Positions 45,849 through 54,984 of a stretch of 64,000 nt of DNA are shown one piece after another; position 1 is the first letter of the stretch, and each line of letters starts with the position of its first letter. Where the stretch lies: positions 1 through 64,000 of the forward strand of contig NZ_WIAQ01000005.1 in the NCBI RefSeq assembly GCF_009466385.1, given 5' to 3'. A model generated the notes under the pieces. The model did not search any database. It was not told the DNA's origin and worked only from the letters and a program-made list of their open reading frames with translations. The DNA comes from Peribacillus tepidiphilus. GTDB taxonomy: Bacteria > Bacillota > Bacilli > Bacillales > DSM-1321. The translations under genes and the position numbers were made by a program.

Positions 45849-46948
45849 AAACCAATCGGATTGCCATTTTACCAGGGGATGGAATTGGTCCAGAAGTAAT
45901 GAATGAAGCGATTAAAGTATTAAATCTCTTAAAACAGCTAGATTTTTCATTGAAGATGGAATTTGATACGTTTCATTGGGATAGTGAATATTATTTACAA
46001 CATGGAAGAATGATGCCAGAAAATGGATTAGATCTATTAAAACAATATGATGCTATTTTATTTGGAGCGATTGGAGATCATCGAGTCCCTGATGATGTTA
46101 CAATTTGGGAGCTTATTATGCCAATCCGTAAAGGCTTTAAGCAATACATAAATTTACGGCCAGTTAAATTGCTACAAGGTGTACCTCGACCATTAGCCAG
46201 TGAAGCTTCCATCGATTTTGTCATTATACGTGAAAATGCAGAAGGTGAATATTCAAACAGCGGCGGAAGATTGTATCCTTCTTTAGATGAAGAAATTGCA
46301 GTTCAAAATACCATTTTTACTCGAAAAGGTACTGAAAAAGCAGCAAGATTTGCTTTTGAGTATGCAAAAAAACATGGAAAGGGAACGGTTACAAGTGCAA
46401 CAAAATCGAATGCAATCATTCATTCGATGAAGCTGTGGGATGAGGTGGTACGTGAGGTAGCCAATGATTTTCCGGAAATTAAACTAGAAAGCTATTATAT
46501 TGACGCTCTAGCTGCATATTTTGTATCAAGGCCACAACATTTTCATGTAGTCGTTGCCTCTAACTTGTTTGGAGATATATTAAGTGATTTAGGCTCTGCT
46601 GTTGTAGGTGGGCTTGGTCTTTCTCCATCTGCGAACTTAAATCCTGAAGGAGATTTCCCATCTATGTTTGAGCCTGTACACGGGTCAGCACCTGATATTG
46701 CTGGGAAAGGAATCGCTAATCCAATCGCACAAATTTGGTCAGCAGCTCTCATGCTGGAGCATTTGGGAAGAGAAGATTTAGCCAACCTCATAATGGAAGC
46801 GGTTGAACAGGTTCTTTTGAAAAAGGAAGTGCGTACTCCAGATCTAGGTGGCAGTTCGACAACGAGTGAGTTAGGTTCTGCGATTTGTGATGCTTTATAT
46901 AAATTAATGCGAGCGAAAGAGGAGTATAGTAATGAGATTACACAATGA
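45845..46948 (+). CDS. Tartrate dehydrogenase / D-malate dehydrogenase family (isocitrate-isopropylmalate fold)
   Basis: 367 residues. Metal- and NAD-dependent decarboxylating dehydrogenase. IAILPGDGIGPEVM at the start, GAIGDHRVPDDVTIWELIMPIR (two adjoining halves near residue 78-99) and QYINLRPVKLL mark the tartrate/D-malate subgroup rather than leuB or icd; substrate residues RENAEGEY (about 128-135) and the metal Asp in SDLGSAVVGGLG. Coupled to the preceding gene by ATGA. Suggests the pathway passes through a beta-decarboxylated 2-hydroxy acid. Confidence 0.87.
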   Translation: MKTNRIAILPGDGIGPEVMNEAIKVLNLLKQLDFSLKMEFDTFHWDSEYYLQHGRMMPENGLDLLKQYDAILFGAIGDHRVPDDVTIWELIMPIRKGFKQYINLRPVKLLQGVPRPLASEASIDFVIIRENAEGEYSNSGGRLYPSLDEEIAVQNTIFTRKGTEKAARFAFEYAKKHGKGTVTSATKSNAIIHSMKLWDEVVREVANDFPEIKLESYYIDALAAYFVSRPQHFHVVVASNLFGDILSDLGSAVVGGLGLSPSANLNPEGDFPSMFEPVHGSAPDIAGKGIANPIAQIWSAALMLEHLGREDLANLIMEAVEQVLLKKEVRTPDLGGSSTTSELGSAICDALYKLMRAKEEYSNEITQ

Positions 46949-47672
46949 AGTGTTTGTTATAACAGGCGCTCAAGGCGGTATGGGAAAAGAGACGGTCAAG
47001 CGTTTTTTGGAAGAAGGAGCTTACGTTTGTGCCGTTGATTTGAATATGGGGGGAGTTGAGAAAACAGATCGACTCCTGCCAATTGCTGCAGATGTAACAA
47101 AGGAAGAGGATGTAGCGAAAGTATTTTCAAAGGTGTATGAAACATTTGGGTATATTAACGGGCTTGTAAATATTGCAGGAATCGCACAGCCGGCCACACC
47201 GATTGAAGAGGTGAAATTGGAAGATTGGGAGAAGATTATGCGAGTAAATACAACAGCACTTTTTCTCACATGCCGTGAAGTCACTCCTTATCTGAAGAAG
47301 CAAAAAGAAGGTGTGATTGTGAATGTCGCTTCGATCTCAATGGTAAGACCTCGGCCAGGCTTAAATGCCTATATTGCATCAAAAGGAGCAGCTGTTTCCT
47401 TGTCCCAAGCATTAGCGATCGAATTAGCCGAATATGGAATCCGAGTAAATGTTGTGAATCCAGGTCCAGCTGACACGAATATGCTAGGGCAATTCACTTC
47501 AAAAAATGCTGATGTGGAAACAACGAAGGAAACGATTTTTAAGAAAAGTGTTCCGTTAGGGAGGTTAATTCAACCGATTGATATTGCTCATTCCCTTGTA
47601 TACCTATGTTCAAAGGAAGCTGCAATTGTCACAGGTGCAGTTTTACATGTAGATGGCGGGAGGGGAATTTAA
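46932..47672 (+). CDS. Short-chain dehydrogenase/reductase
   Basis: 246 residues, overlapping the previous gene by 17 bp. Glycine motif TGAQGGMGKE (about residues 11-20), NIAG in the middle, catalytic Ser in NVASIS, YIASKG (Tyr, Lys) and PGPADTNM. NAD(P)-dependent oxidation of an alcohol; substrate unknown. GAGGAG lies about 8 nt upstream of the ATG, inside the preceding gene. Confidence 0.9.
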   Translation: MRLHNEVFVITGAQGGMGKETVKRFLEEGAYVCAVDLNMGGVEKTDRLLPIAADVTKEEDVAKVFSKVYETFGYINGLVNIAGIAQPATPIEEVKLEDWEKIMRVNTTALFLTCREVTPYLKKQKEGVIVNVASISMVRPRPGLNAYIASKGAAVSLSQALAIELAEYGIRVNVVNPGPADTNMLGQFTSKNADVETTKETIFKKSVPLGRLIQPIDIAHSLVYLCSKEAAIVTGAVLHVDGGRGI

Positions 47673-47675
47673 CCA

Positions 47676-49133
47676 TTGAAAGCAACGGATGTGTTCACTG
47701 TAGGATGTTATATAGGTGGGAAATGGACGTTTCCAGATGAAACTAGAATAATAGAAGTAAAAAATCCTGCCGACGGCTCTCTCATTGCTAGAGTTCCAAG
47801 AGGAGATCAGGAAGAAGTTGATTTAGCTGTTCAAGCAGCGAAAAAGGCTTTTTATTCCGAAGAGTGGAGAGTGCTCCAACCGTATAAACGGGGAAAAATT
47901 CTGTTTGAAATGGCTGAAATGATTCGTCAACATAAAAAAGAGTTAGCGAGGCTAGAGACACTAAATGTTGGTAAACCTTTGAACCAAGCGGAGGTGGATG
48001 TTGAAGTAGCAGCTCGTTATTTTGAATTCTATGCAGGCGTGGCAGATAAAATTATGGGAGAAACCATTCCAATTGAATCGGGAATCATCGATTACACCGT
48101 TCGTGAGCCAATCGGAATCGTGGGTCATATTATTCCATGGAACTACCCGTTGCAAATTGCTGCAAGAAGTATTGCTGTATCGATTGCTACTGGAAATGCG
48201 GCCGTATTAAAGCCTGCAGAAGACACTCCGCTAACTACATTAAAACTTGTTGAATTAATGGAATCTTTAGAGCTGCCAAAGGGAATTGTCAATGTTGTAA
48301 CGGGTTATGGCCACGAGGCCGGCGCTGCCCTTTCTGCTCATAAAGAGATCAATCATATTACCTTTACAGGATCAGTGGAGACAGGAAAAAGAGTCATGGA
48401 AGCAGCAGCGCAAAACATTGTTCCCGTAACACTTGAGCTTGGAGGGAAGTCACCCAATATTGTGTTCGCTGATTGTAATGAGGAAAAAGCACTCGAGTGG
48501 GTTCTTCGCTCGATTGTCCAAAATGCAGGTCAAACATGCTCTGCCGGTTCCCGCTTAGTTATTGAGAAATCGATTAAGGAAACCTTTGTGCCAAAACTAG
48601 CAGCAGCTATGGAAAAGCTTACGATTGGACCTGGAATCGATAATCATGATCTTGGTCCTGTACTTTCCAAAAAGCAATTTGAAAGAATTCAAAGTTTCAT
48701 CGATACAGCGAAGGCAGATGGTATTCACATTGTAACCGGTGGAAAACGTGCATTTGTTGAAAATTGTGAATATGGCTATTACATTCAACCGACTATTTTA
48801 GATAACGTTCCACCAAATCATCTCGTTGCACAGGAGGAAATTTTCGGTCCTGTACTGACTGTTACAACATTCGAATCGGAAGATGAAGCGATTGTATTGG
48901 CGAACAGTACCCCATACGGCCTCGTTGCAGGTGTTTGGACTGAAAATGTGGGAAGAGCACATCGTGTGGCAAACCAGCTTCAATGCGGCCAAGTATTCAT
49001 AAACCACTACGGTGCCGGCGGAGGCGTTCCAATGCCATTTGGCGGCTACAAACAAAGCGGTTTCGGAAGAGAAAAAGGATTAGAGGCCATACGAAATTAT
49101 ACACAGGTGAAAAATATTGCTGTGAAATATTGA
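47676..49133 (+). CDS. NAD(P)-dependent aldehyde dehydrogenase
   Basis: 485 residues, TTG start behind GGGAGGGG. Catalytic Glu254 in TLELGGKSPN and Cys288 in GQTCSAGSR (numbering from 47676); PWNYPLQ and GSVETGKRV for the cofactor. Oxidises an aldehyde to its acid. Last gene of the operon, 3 nt after the SDR stop. The SDR plus aldehyde dehydrogenase pair suggests stepwise alcohol to aldehyde to acid oxidation in the same pathway. Confidence 0.92.
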   Translation: MKATDVFTVGCYIGGKWTFPDETRIIEVKNPADGSLIARVPRGDQEEVDLAVQAAKKAFYSEEWRVLQPYKRGKILFEMAEMIRQHKKELARLETLNVGKPLNQAEVDVEVAARYFEFYAGVADKIMGETIPIESGIIDYTVREPIGIVGHIIPWNYPLQIAARSIAVSIATGNAAVLKPAEDTPLTTLKLVELMESLELPKGIVNVVTGYGHEAGAALSAHKEINHITFTGSVETGKRVMEAAAQNIVPVTLELGGKSPNIVFADCNEEKALEWVLRSIVQNAGQTCSAGSRLVIEKSIKETFVPKLAAAMEKLTIGPGIDNHDLGPVLSKKQFERIQSFIDTAKADGIHIVTGGKRAFVENCEYGYYIQPTILDNVPPNHLVAQEEIFGPVLTVTTFESEDEAIVLANSTPYGLVAGVWTENVGRAHRVANQLQCGQVFINHYGAGGGVPMPFGGYKQSGFGREKGLEAIRNYTQVKNIAVKY

Positions 49134-49351
49134 TGGGGCTATCTAAAAATACGGTGAAGTGATTGTGGGAAATCAAAAAATGAGAAACCTAGCTTAGAGT
49201 TTAGGCAATGTATATATTACGCACAATCAGACTGATTGAAAACGCTTGTCACAAGATACTCAGGGAAGTTATTTCAAGGATGAAAACTGGCTAGGGGCTG
49301 TAGCTAGACAGGGTTCGTGACGATGAATGCGAGCGTTTGCGGGGCAGTCTG
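49134..49351. other. Gap after the TRAP operon, possibly a structured leader or RNA
   Basis: No ORF. CTAGCTTAG occurs at about 49190 and again at 49355, and its complement CTAAGCTAG forms the right arm of the terminator at 49371, so two alternative pairings are possible. GC-rich tract 49290-49350. TTGAAAACGCTTGTC at about 49236. No known RNA family recognised. Confidence 0.25.
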
Positions 49352-49390
49352 AAACTAGCTTAGTTTGATGCTAAGCTAGTTTTTTTGTCC
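49352..49390 (+). terminator. Terminator downstream of the TRAP operon
   Basis: AAACTAGCTTAG (49352-49363) pairs perfectly with CTAAGCTAGTTT (49371-49382), then TTTTTG. Confidence 0.85.
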
Positions 49391-49531
49391 TGGGCCGTAC
49401 AAATGAAAGACCTTCAATTTTTAAGTTTTTCATCCCCAATTTTTGAACCAACAATAATAAAAAATGTTTGTTAAAACTCATATTATTGAGCTATAAAGGT
49501 GTTCATACTTTATTTGAGGATCTCCAAATAT

Positions 49532-49801
49532 TTACCTATTCGCAGGCATCATCTGTTGTCCAGAATACATCTGTGAAGGCATACCAGAATAAGGCATCAT
49601 CTGTCCCGAATACATTTGGGCAGGCATAGAAGAGTAAGGCATCATCTGTTGTCCTGAATACATTTGTGAAGGCATACCAGAGTAAGGCATCATCTGTTGT
49701 CCTGAATACATCTGTGAAGGCATAGAAGAGTAAGGCATCATCTGTCCCGAATACATCTGTGTAGGCATGCCGGAGTAGGGCATCATCTGTCTCGAATTCA
49801 T
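49532..49801 (-). CDS. Met/Tyr/Gln-rich tandem-repeat protein
   Basis: 89 residues from ATG 49801 (GGAGG 7 nt upstream); the frame extends to 49837 but the ribosome site lies inside that extension. After MNSR it consists of five copies of a 15/16-residue unit QMMPYSGMPSQMYSG(Q), with G/S alternating at one position and T/S/A at another, then MMPANR. No membrane segment or signal peptide. Composition recalls small spore-coat or surface proteins, but no family was recognised and the role is unknown. Single gene. Confidence 0.7.
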   Translation of the reverse strand: MNSRQMMPYSGMPTQMYSGQMMPYSSMPSQMYSGQQMMPYSGMPSQMYSGQQMMPYSSMPAQMYSGQMMPYSGMPSQMYSGQQMMPANR

Positions 49802-49908
49802 ATTGTTTCCTCCTTGGAAAAATAGTCTTTTGACCATATTTATTTTATGAATAACGCATTAAAGTGTGTGTGATATGAAATGAATCGTATAAATACATCC
49901 CCACATAA

Positions 49909-50046
49909 ATGAGTTTTGCACCAAAAGTGACAGGAAATTGGGGTTGGTTAATCCCGCCTTTATCGCCTGCAACAACTCATATCTTCCATAAGCCCTATCC
50001 AAATGAAGTGGTTAAGCCGAATTTCTTCTTTCAAAAAGGTTATTAG
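49909..50046 (+). CDS. Possible 45-residue protein
   Basis: ATG 49909 to TAG 50046 encodes [18 protein letters not shown] followed by [15 protein letters not shown] and an aromatic tail ending FFFQKGY. The composition (Trp, Pro, Phe) looks selected, and a perfect terminator follows 14 bp later, but no Shine-Dalgarno precedes the ATG, so it could be a truncated remnant. No family recognised. Confidence 0.4.
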   Translation: MSFAPKVTGNWGWLIPPLSPATTHIFHKPYPNEVVKPNFFFQKGY

Positions 50047-50059
50047 GAGGAATTATATG

Positions 50060-50092
50060 ATCAGCCTACCAATTACGAGATGGTAGGCTGAT
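50060..50092. terminator. Hairpin after the 45-residue ORF
   Basis: ATCAGCCTACCA (50060-50071) pairs perfectly with TGGTAGGCTGAT (50081-50092); a weak T-tract follows. Confidence 0.7.
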
Positions 50093-50224
50093 TATATGAT
50101 TTTTCTATATTTAGATTTGACATTGGCTGGTAGTACAACTTCTTCTCTAAGCTTTTGAGAACATCGATTTCTAAAAAAATGTACACTATGTCTCAATATG
50201 CAGATACATTTATCGTTTATTAAT

Positions 50225-50404
50225 TTACATATAGAAATGATCATCATAGACATCGAATAAATAGCTATAAAAATCTTTTGTGTTTTTTCTAAAGTTCTTT
50301 TTTGAAGGGTTCTTTTTTTGGTATAGAGAAATAGTAAGTGATGATAAAATAAGTATAGAGCCACACAAGAAAATGATGCACAATATTCCCACAAGTATAA
50401 CCAT
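50225..50404 (-). CDS. 59-residue single-pass membrane protein
   Basis: ATG at 50404 (minus) with AAAGGAGG 8 nt upstream. Begins MVILVGILCIIFLCGSIL, a membrane segment of about 25 residues, followed by a Lys/Asn-rich then acidic-aromatic tail ending DDHFYM. The 100-codon frame on the same strand (50092-50394) has no ribosome site and is a shadow. Divergent from the LacI gene across about 90 bp. Function unknown. Confidence 0.6.
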   Translation of the reverse strand: MVILVGILCIIFLCGSILILSSLTISLYQKKNPSKKNFRKNTKDFYSYLFDVYDDHFYM

Positions 50405-50443
50405 ATGGCATTCCTCCTTTTTTTATACGTAAAGCTTAAATTA

Positions 50444-50457
50444 TGAAACGCATTTCA
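50444..50457. promoter_or_regulatory. Candidate LacI-family operator
   Basis: TGAAACGCATTTCA, inverted arms TGAAA/TTTCA around CGCA, in the divergent region upstream of the LacI-family gene; autoregulation is typical of the family. It is not a perfect cre site. Confidence 0.4.
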
Positions 50458-50490
50458 GAGCAAGAACTAGTTTTTTGAAAAGGTGAGCAT

Positions 50491-51453
50491 ATGGCAAATA
50501 TTAAAGATATCGCAAAGATGGCAGGAGTATCAGTAACCACAGTCTCTCGTGTATTAAATAATCACCCATATGTCAGTGCTGAAAAAAAGGCTGCTGTTAG
50601 GCGGGCCATTGAGATGTGCAATTATCAACGAAATATAAATGCAGTCCATTTAAGTAAAGGAAAAACCTTCCTTATAGGTGTGGTTGTCCCTTTTACAAAT
50701 CATCCTTATTTTGGATTGTTAGTCGAAGGAATAGCAAATGAGGCAGTAAAAAACAACTACAAGTTAGTTCTGTTCCAAACGAATTACGAGGAAAATAGAG
50801 AGATTGAAGCTTTAATGATGTTAAAGCATAAACAAATAGATGCATTAATCATATGTTCCAGAATTTGTGGGTGGGATATGATCGAGGAGTATGTGTCTTA
50901 TGGTCCAATCATTCTCTGTGAAGATGGGAGAGGTAAAAAAGTATCTTCCACGTATATCGATCATTACAAAAGTTTCTCCAAAGCTCTAGAGTATTTACAT
51001 AATAAGGGGCATCACAAGATTGGTTATTGCATAGGAAGAAAGTCTGGAACCAATAGCAAACAAAGAGAATTGGCTTACAGAGATTTCCTTATGAAAATCA
51101 ATGAACCGTTTGAGCCCAATTATATTTTCTATGAGTGTTTTAATTTTGAAGACGGGGAACGGGTGGTACAACGTTTAATGACTATGACGAATCCACCGTC
51201 GGCTCTATTAATAACGAGTGACCAGGTAGCTGCTGGAATTTTAACCTGCTGTAAGGAACAAAATATTTCAATACCAAATGATCTTGCGATAATGGGATTT
51301 GATAATCAGCCAATAGCTAAAATTATGAACATAACCACTCTAGAAATTCCTTTAATTGAAGTAGGAAAAAAACTATTCCTTCAAGCAATTGGCAAAACAA
51401 AAATGGCTCATGAAGAGATATTTGTCAAATTAATTGAACGGCAAACCGTATAG
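50491..51453 (+). CDS. LacI/GalR-family transcriptional regulator
   Basis: 320 residues, ATG behind AAAGGTGAG. N-terminal HTH IKDIAKMAGVSVTTVSRVLNN (residues 4-24, read in two parts) with hinge helix, then a periplasmic-binding-like effector domain (IGVVVPFTNHPYFGLLVEGI). Could control the TRAP operon that ends 1.35 kb upstream on the same strand, but the intervening terminator and unrelated genes make this only a hypothesis. Confidence 0.9.
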   Translation: MANIKDIAKMAGVSVTTVSRVLNNHPYVSAEKKAAVRRAIEMCNYQRNINAVHLSKGKTFLIGVVVPFTNHPYFGLLVEGIANEAVKNNYKLVLFQTNYEENREIEALMMLKHKQIDALIICSRICGWDMIEEYVSYGPIILCEDGRGKKVSSTYIDHYKSFSKALEYLHNKGHHKIGYCIGRKSGTNSKQRELAYRDFLMKINEPFEPNYIFYECFNFEDGERVVQRLMTMTNPPSALLITSDQVAAGILTCCKEQNISIPNDLAIMGFDNQPIAKIMNITTLEIPLIEVGKKLFLQAIGKTKMAHEEIFVKLIERQTV

Positions 51454-51560
51454 TGCGCTGACACGTCCCGAAGTTTGATAGGGTATTAGTTTAAATGAAT
51501 GTGAGTAGATGGAGATTTAAGGGTGGTCGTCAAAATCGTTTACCATGGATTGAAAGTATA

Positions 51561-51597
51561 AAGAAACTTGCCGCTTTGGTAAGTTTCTTTTTTTAAT
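51561..51597 (+). terminator. Terminator of the LacI-family gene
   Basis: AAGAAACTTGCC (51561-51572) pairs with GGTAAGTTTCTT (51578-51589) with one mismatch, followed by TTTTTT. Confidence 0.82.
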
Positions 51598-51611
51598 GAT
51601 ATAGCTTTCAC

Positions 51612-51641
51612 GTCATTTCCATCCTTCCCATATCATACATT
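51612..51641 (+). promoter_or_regulatory. Probable sigma-E promoter of spoVR
   Basis: GTCATTT (51612-51618), 15 bp, CATACATT (51634-51641), close to the sigma-E consensus (-35 with CATATT-like, -10 CATACAnT). spoVR is known to be sigma-E dependent in B. subtilis, which agrees. Confidence 0.55.
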
Positions 51642-51670
51642 GTGATAAGAGCAAAAAGGGGGAGTGACCA

Positions 51671-53083
51671 ATGAAGGCTTCTGATCAAAAGGCTCTGGAA
51701 TATGCGATTGGTGAGATTACGGAGATTGCTAAAGGATTTGGGCTGGATTTTTATCCGATGCGGTATGAGATTTGTCCGAGTGAGATCATTTATACGTTCG
51801 GCGCTTACGGTATGCCGACACGTTTTTCACATTGGAGCTTCGGCAAGCAGTTTTACAAAATGAAGGTTCATTATGATTTGGGATTAAGTAAAATTTATGA
51901 GCTTGTGATTAATTCTGATCCGTGCTATGCATTCTTGTTAGATTCCAACTCACTCATCCAAAACAAATTGATTGTCGCTCACGTGCTTGCACATTGTGAT
52001 TTCTTTAAAAATAATGCCCGTTTCCGAAATACAAAACGGGATATGGTAGAAAGCATGGCGGCAACGGCGGATCGGATTCGTCAGTATGAAATTCAATATG
52101 GAAAGTCCGAGGTGGAATCGTTTTTAGACGCGGTGCTTGCGATTGAAGAGCATATCGATCCTTCTTTGGTAAGGCCAACTTTTTCCTGGACGATGGATGA
52201 TTTAGAGGAAGAGGAGGATGTGAAGCCGGCTTCGTCACCTTATGATGACCTTTGGAACTTAGATAAAAAGGCAACAAACTCAAAACCGGTTAAGAAAAAA
52301 AAGAAGTTTCCGCCACAGCCAGAAAAGGATCTCATGCTTTTTATCGAGCAGTACAGTCGAGAGCTAACCGACTGGCAGCGCGATATTATGACGATGATGC
52401 GGGAAGAGATGCTATATTTCTGGCCACAGCTCGAGACGAAAATCATGAACGAAGGCTGGGCTTCGTATTGGCATCAACGAATATTACGCGAAATGGATCT
52501 TACTTCCGATGAAGCCATTGAGTTTGCAAAACTAAATGCGGGAGTGGTGCAGCCATCACGTACCGGGATTAATCCATACTATTTAGGATTAAAGATTTTT
52601 GAGGATATTGAAGAACGTTTTGATAATCCGACAGAGGAAATGCAAAAGCGCGGTGTAAAGAAAGGCTCTGGTAGAGCACAAATGTTTGAGGTACGTGAAG
52701 TCGAGTCGGATATTTCATTCTTACGCAATTACTTAACAAAAGACCTTGTCATGCGTGAAGACATGTACCTGTTCCAAAAGCAAGGCAAGGATTATAAAAT
52801 AGTCGATAAAGATTGGGAGCATGTACGCGACCAGCTTGTCAGCATGCGGGTGAATGGAGGATTTCCATATATCACAGTCAATGACGGAGACTTCTTGAAA
52901 AACGGAGAGCTTTACCTGAAGCATTGGTACGAAGGAATCGAGCTAGACGTGAAATACTTAGAAAGAGTACTACCATATATTAACCAGCTATGGGGAAGAG
53001 CCGTGCATCTAGAATCCATTGTCGAAGGAAAACCAATCCTCTTTAAGTACGATAGCAAAGGGCTGCATCGGAAGTATTTATAA
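51671..53083 (+). CDS. spoVR: Stage V sporulation protein R
   Basis: 470 residues, ATG with GGGGGAGTG upstream. SpoVR family: conserved opening [21 protein letters not shown], the [16 protein letters not shown] block (about residues 50-65) and [12 protein letters not shown] (about 260-271). Needed for spore cortex formation in B. subtilis; mechanism unknown. In other bacteria it is neighbour of yhbH and prkA; here it is a separate single gene with its own promoter and terminator. Confidence 0.95.
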   Translation: MKASDQKALEYAIGEITEIAKGFGLDFYPMRYEICPSEIIYTFGAYGMPTRFSHWSFGKQFYKMKVHYDLGLSKIYELVINSDPCYAFLLDSNSLIQNKLIVAHVLAHCDFFKNNARFRNTKRDMVESMAATADRIRQYEIQYGKSEVESFLDAVLAIEEHIDPSLVRPTFSWTMDDLEEEEDVKPASSPYDDLWNLDKKATNSKPVKKKKKFPPQPEKDLMLFIEQYSRELTDWQRDIMTMMREEMLYFWPQLETKIMNEGWASYWHQRILREMDLTSDEAIEFAKLNAGVVQPSRTGINPYYLGLKIFEDIEERFDNPTEEMQKRGVKKGSGRAQMFEVREVESDISFLRNYLTKDLVMREDMYLFQKQGKDYKIVDKDWEHVRDQLVSMRVNGGFPYITVNDGDFLKNGELYLKHWYEGIELDVKYLERVLPYINQLWGRAVHLESIVEGKPILFKYDSKGLHRKYL

Positions 53084-53104
53084 AAAGTATACACTTCCAG
53101 TATT

Positions 53105-53157
53105 AAGCCTGTAGACAGCATCCGAGTTTCTTGGACCAGTCTACAAGCTTTTTTTTG
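53105..53157 (+). terminator. Terminator of spoVR
   Basis: AAGCCTGTAGAC (53105-53116) pairs with GTCTACAAGCTT (53139-53150) with a bulge and an inner TCC/GGA stem, followed by TTTTTTG. Confidence 0.8.
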
Positions 53158-53240
53158 TGAAATTTTTTAGGGTTTTCATGTAATCGAGCGCTTTGAAAGA
53201 TCGTTGAAATAAACCATCTTAGCCACTACTTACTAAATAT

Positions 53241-53269
53241 TTGTTGTTTATATAAGCAAATTATTATAT
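53241..53269 (+). promoter_or_regulatory. Promoter and operator of the ars operon
   Basis: TTGTTG (53241-53246), 17 bp, TTATAT (53264-53269). ATATAA (53250-53255) and TTATAT (53264-53269) are inverted arms around 8 bp and overlap the -10, as ArsR operators do. Confidence 0.5.
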
Positions 53270-53302
53270 ATTAATACTCGGATGAACGAAGGAGGTGCTT
53301 TC

Positions 53303-53647
53303 ATGGAAGGAGCAACTGTTGAAATCGAAAAAGCTGCAACGATTTTAAAGTTGTTAGGGGATAAAACAAGGCTCACAATGGTGAAGATGTTAGACACGAA
53401 TGATTATTGTGTTTGTGAGTTTGTTGAGATTTTTCAAATGAGCCAGCCTGCTATTAGTCAGCATCTACGTAAGTTGAAAGATGCAGGAGTCGTAAGAGAG
53501 ACAAGAAGAGGACAGTGGATTATTTACTCATTGAATAAAGAGAGTGAATATTATCCATTCGTACAAAGCTTGCTTCATCATCTTCCTAACCAAGATTTTA
53601 GATTAAAAGAATTAGAAGAACAGGGATTACGGATTTCGTGTGATTAA
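53303..53647 (+). CDS. arsR: ArsR-family metalloregulator
   Basis: 114 residues from ATG 53303 (AAGGAGG 7 nt upstream; the earlier ATG at 53282 lies before that site). Winged-helix repressor with metalloid ligands Cys36 and Cys38 in DYCVCEF and recognition helix QPAISQHLRKLKDAGVV. Senses arsenite/antimonite and derepresses the operon. First gene, 15 bp before arsB. Confidence 0.92.
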   Translation: MEGATVEIEKAATILKLLGDKTRLTMVKMLDTNDYCVCEFVEIFQMSQPAISQHLRKLKDAGVVRETRRGQWIIYSLNKESEYYPFVQSLLHHLPNQDFRLKELEEQGLRISCD

Positions 53648-53662
53648 TGGGAGGTTGGTACA

Positions 53663-54958
53663 TTGACATCAGTTATATTGGCATCAGTGATTTTTTTACT
53701 AACACTTATTTTAGTGATCTGGCAGCCTAAAGGTTTGTCGATTGGTTGGTCTGCTTGTGGGGGAGCGATCCTGGCCTTACTCGTTAAAGTAGTCGATTTT
53801 AACGATGTAATAGATGTAACTTCCATTGTGTGGAATGCGACATTGGCTTTTATCGCTATTATCATTATTTCCCTCATTCTTGATGAAATTGGATTCTTTG
53901 AATGGGCAGCTTTACACATGGCAAGAGCTGCTAAAGGAAATGGAGTTCGAATGTTTGTCTATGTGACAATATTAGGAGCAATAGTGGCAGCCTTTTTTGC
54001 AAACGATGGAGCAGCTCTTATTCTAACGCCGATTGTTTTAGCAATGGTTCGAAACCTAAACTTCAGTGAAAAAATGGTGTTTCCATTCATTATGGCGAGT
54101 GGATTTATTGCGGATACCACTTCACTTCCGCTCGTTGTAAGTAACTTAGTAAACATTGTTTCGGCAGACTATTTTGGAATCGGATTTGTCGAGTATGCTT
54201 CAAGAATGATCATTCCAAATTTCTTTTCATTAGCAGCAAGTATCTTCGTCTTATATCTATATTTTCGTAAAAGCATCCCTAAGCAATATGAAATGTCTCA
54301 ATTGAAAAAACCAATTGAAGCCATTAAAGATGAAAGAATGTTTCGTATATCTTGGATTGTGTTAGGAGTACTTCTTATTGGGTATTTTGCAAGTGAATTC
54401 ACAGGTATTCCTGTTTCCTTCATTGCAGGGATTGTTGCTATTTTCTTTTTAATCATGGCAAGAAGGAGTTCAGCAGTTCATGTACGTACCGTAATTAAAA
54501 GTGCACCTTGGGCCGTCGTATTTTTCTCAATCGGAATGTATGTGGTCGTTTATGGTTTACGAAATGTAGGATTAACGAAGGTTCTAGCTGATCTTATTCA
54601 AGCGGCAGCAGATCAAGGATTATTTGCTGCAACAATAGGCATGGGGTTCATTGCTGCTATTCTTTCTTCTATCATGAATAACATGCCAACCGTTATGATT
54701 GATGCACTTGCCATCTCTGATACAAACACAAGTGGTGTAATAAGAGAAGCGCTTGTATATGCAAATGTTATTGGTTCTGATTTAGGTCCAAAAATTACTC
54801 CAATTGGTTCTCTGGCAACCTTACTATGGTTACATGTTTTATCCCTAAAAGGGGTTAAGATTTCATGGGGAACCTACTTTAAAACAGGCATTATTTTAAC
54901 CATTCCAACACTGTTTATTACTTTAGTTGGTCTCTATATATGGTTGTTAATGGTTTAA
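53663..54958 (+). CDS. arsB: Arsenite efflux pump ArsB
   Basis: 431 residues, TTG start with GGAGG 9 nt upstream. ArsB/NhaD superfamily carrier with about 12 helices; [20 protein letters not shown] (about residues 113-132), [13 protein letters not shown] and [13 protein letters not shown] are characteristic. Exports arsenite using the membrane potential. Middle gene of arsRBC. Confidence 0.92.
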   Translation: MTSVILASVIFLLTLILVIWQPKGLSIGWSACGGAILALLVKVVDFNDVIDVTSIVWNATLAFIAIIIISLILDEIGFFEWAALHMARAAKGNGVRMFVYVTILGAIVAAFFANDGAALILTPIVLAMVRNLNFSEKMVFPFIMASGFIADTTSLPLVVSNLVNIVSADYFGIGFVEYASRMIIPNFFSLAASIFVLYLYFRKSIPKQYEMSQLKKPIEAIKDERMFRISWIVLGVLLIGYFASEFTGIPVSFIAGIVAIFFLIMARRSSAVHVRTVIKSAPWAVVFFSIGMYVVVYGLRNVGLTKVLADLIQAAADQGLFAATIGMGFIAAILSSIMNNMPTVMIDALAISDTNTSGVIREALVYANVIGSDLGPKITPIGSLATLLWLHVLSLKGVKISWGTYFKTGIILTIPTLFITLVGLYIWLLMV

Positions 54959-54984
54959 AACAAACGATAAAGGAGAAATGCATC

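Noticed and set aside
49234-49250. Catabolite-responsive element (cre)
   Set aside because: TGAAAACGCTTGTCA is one base too long for the 14-nt consensus and lies downstream of the operon.
50092-50394. 100-codon minus-strand ORF
   Set aside because: No Shine-Dalgarno; it is out of frame with the 59-codon gene at 50225-50404 that has AAAGGAGG.
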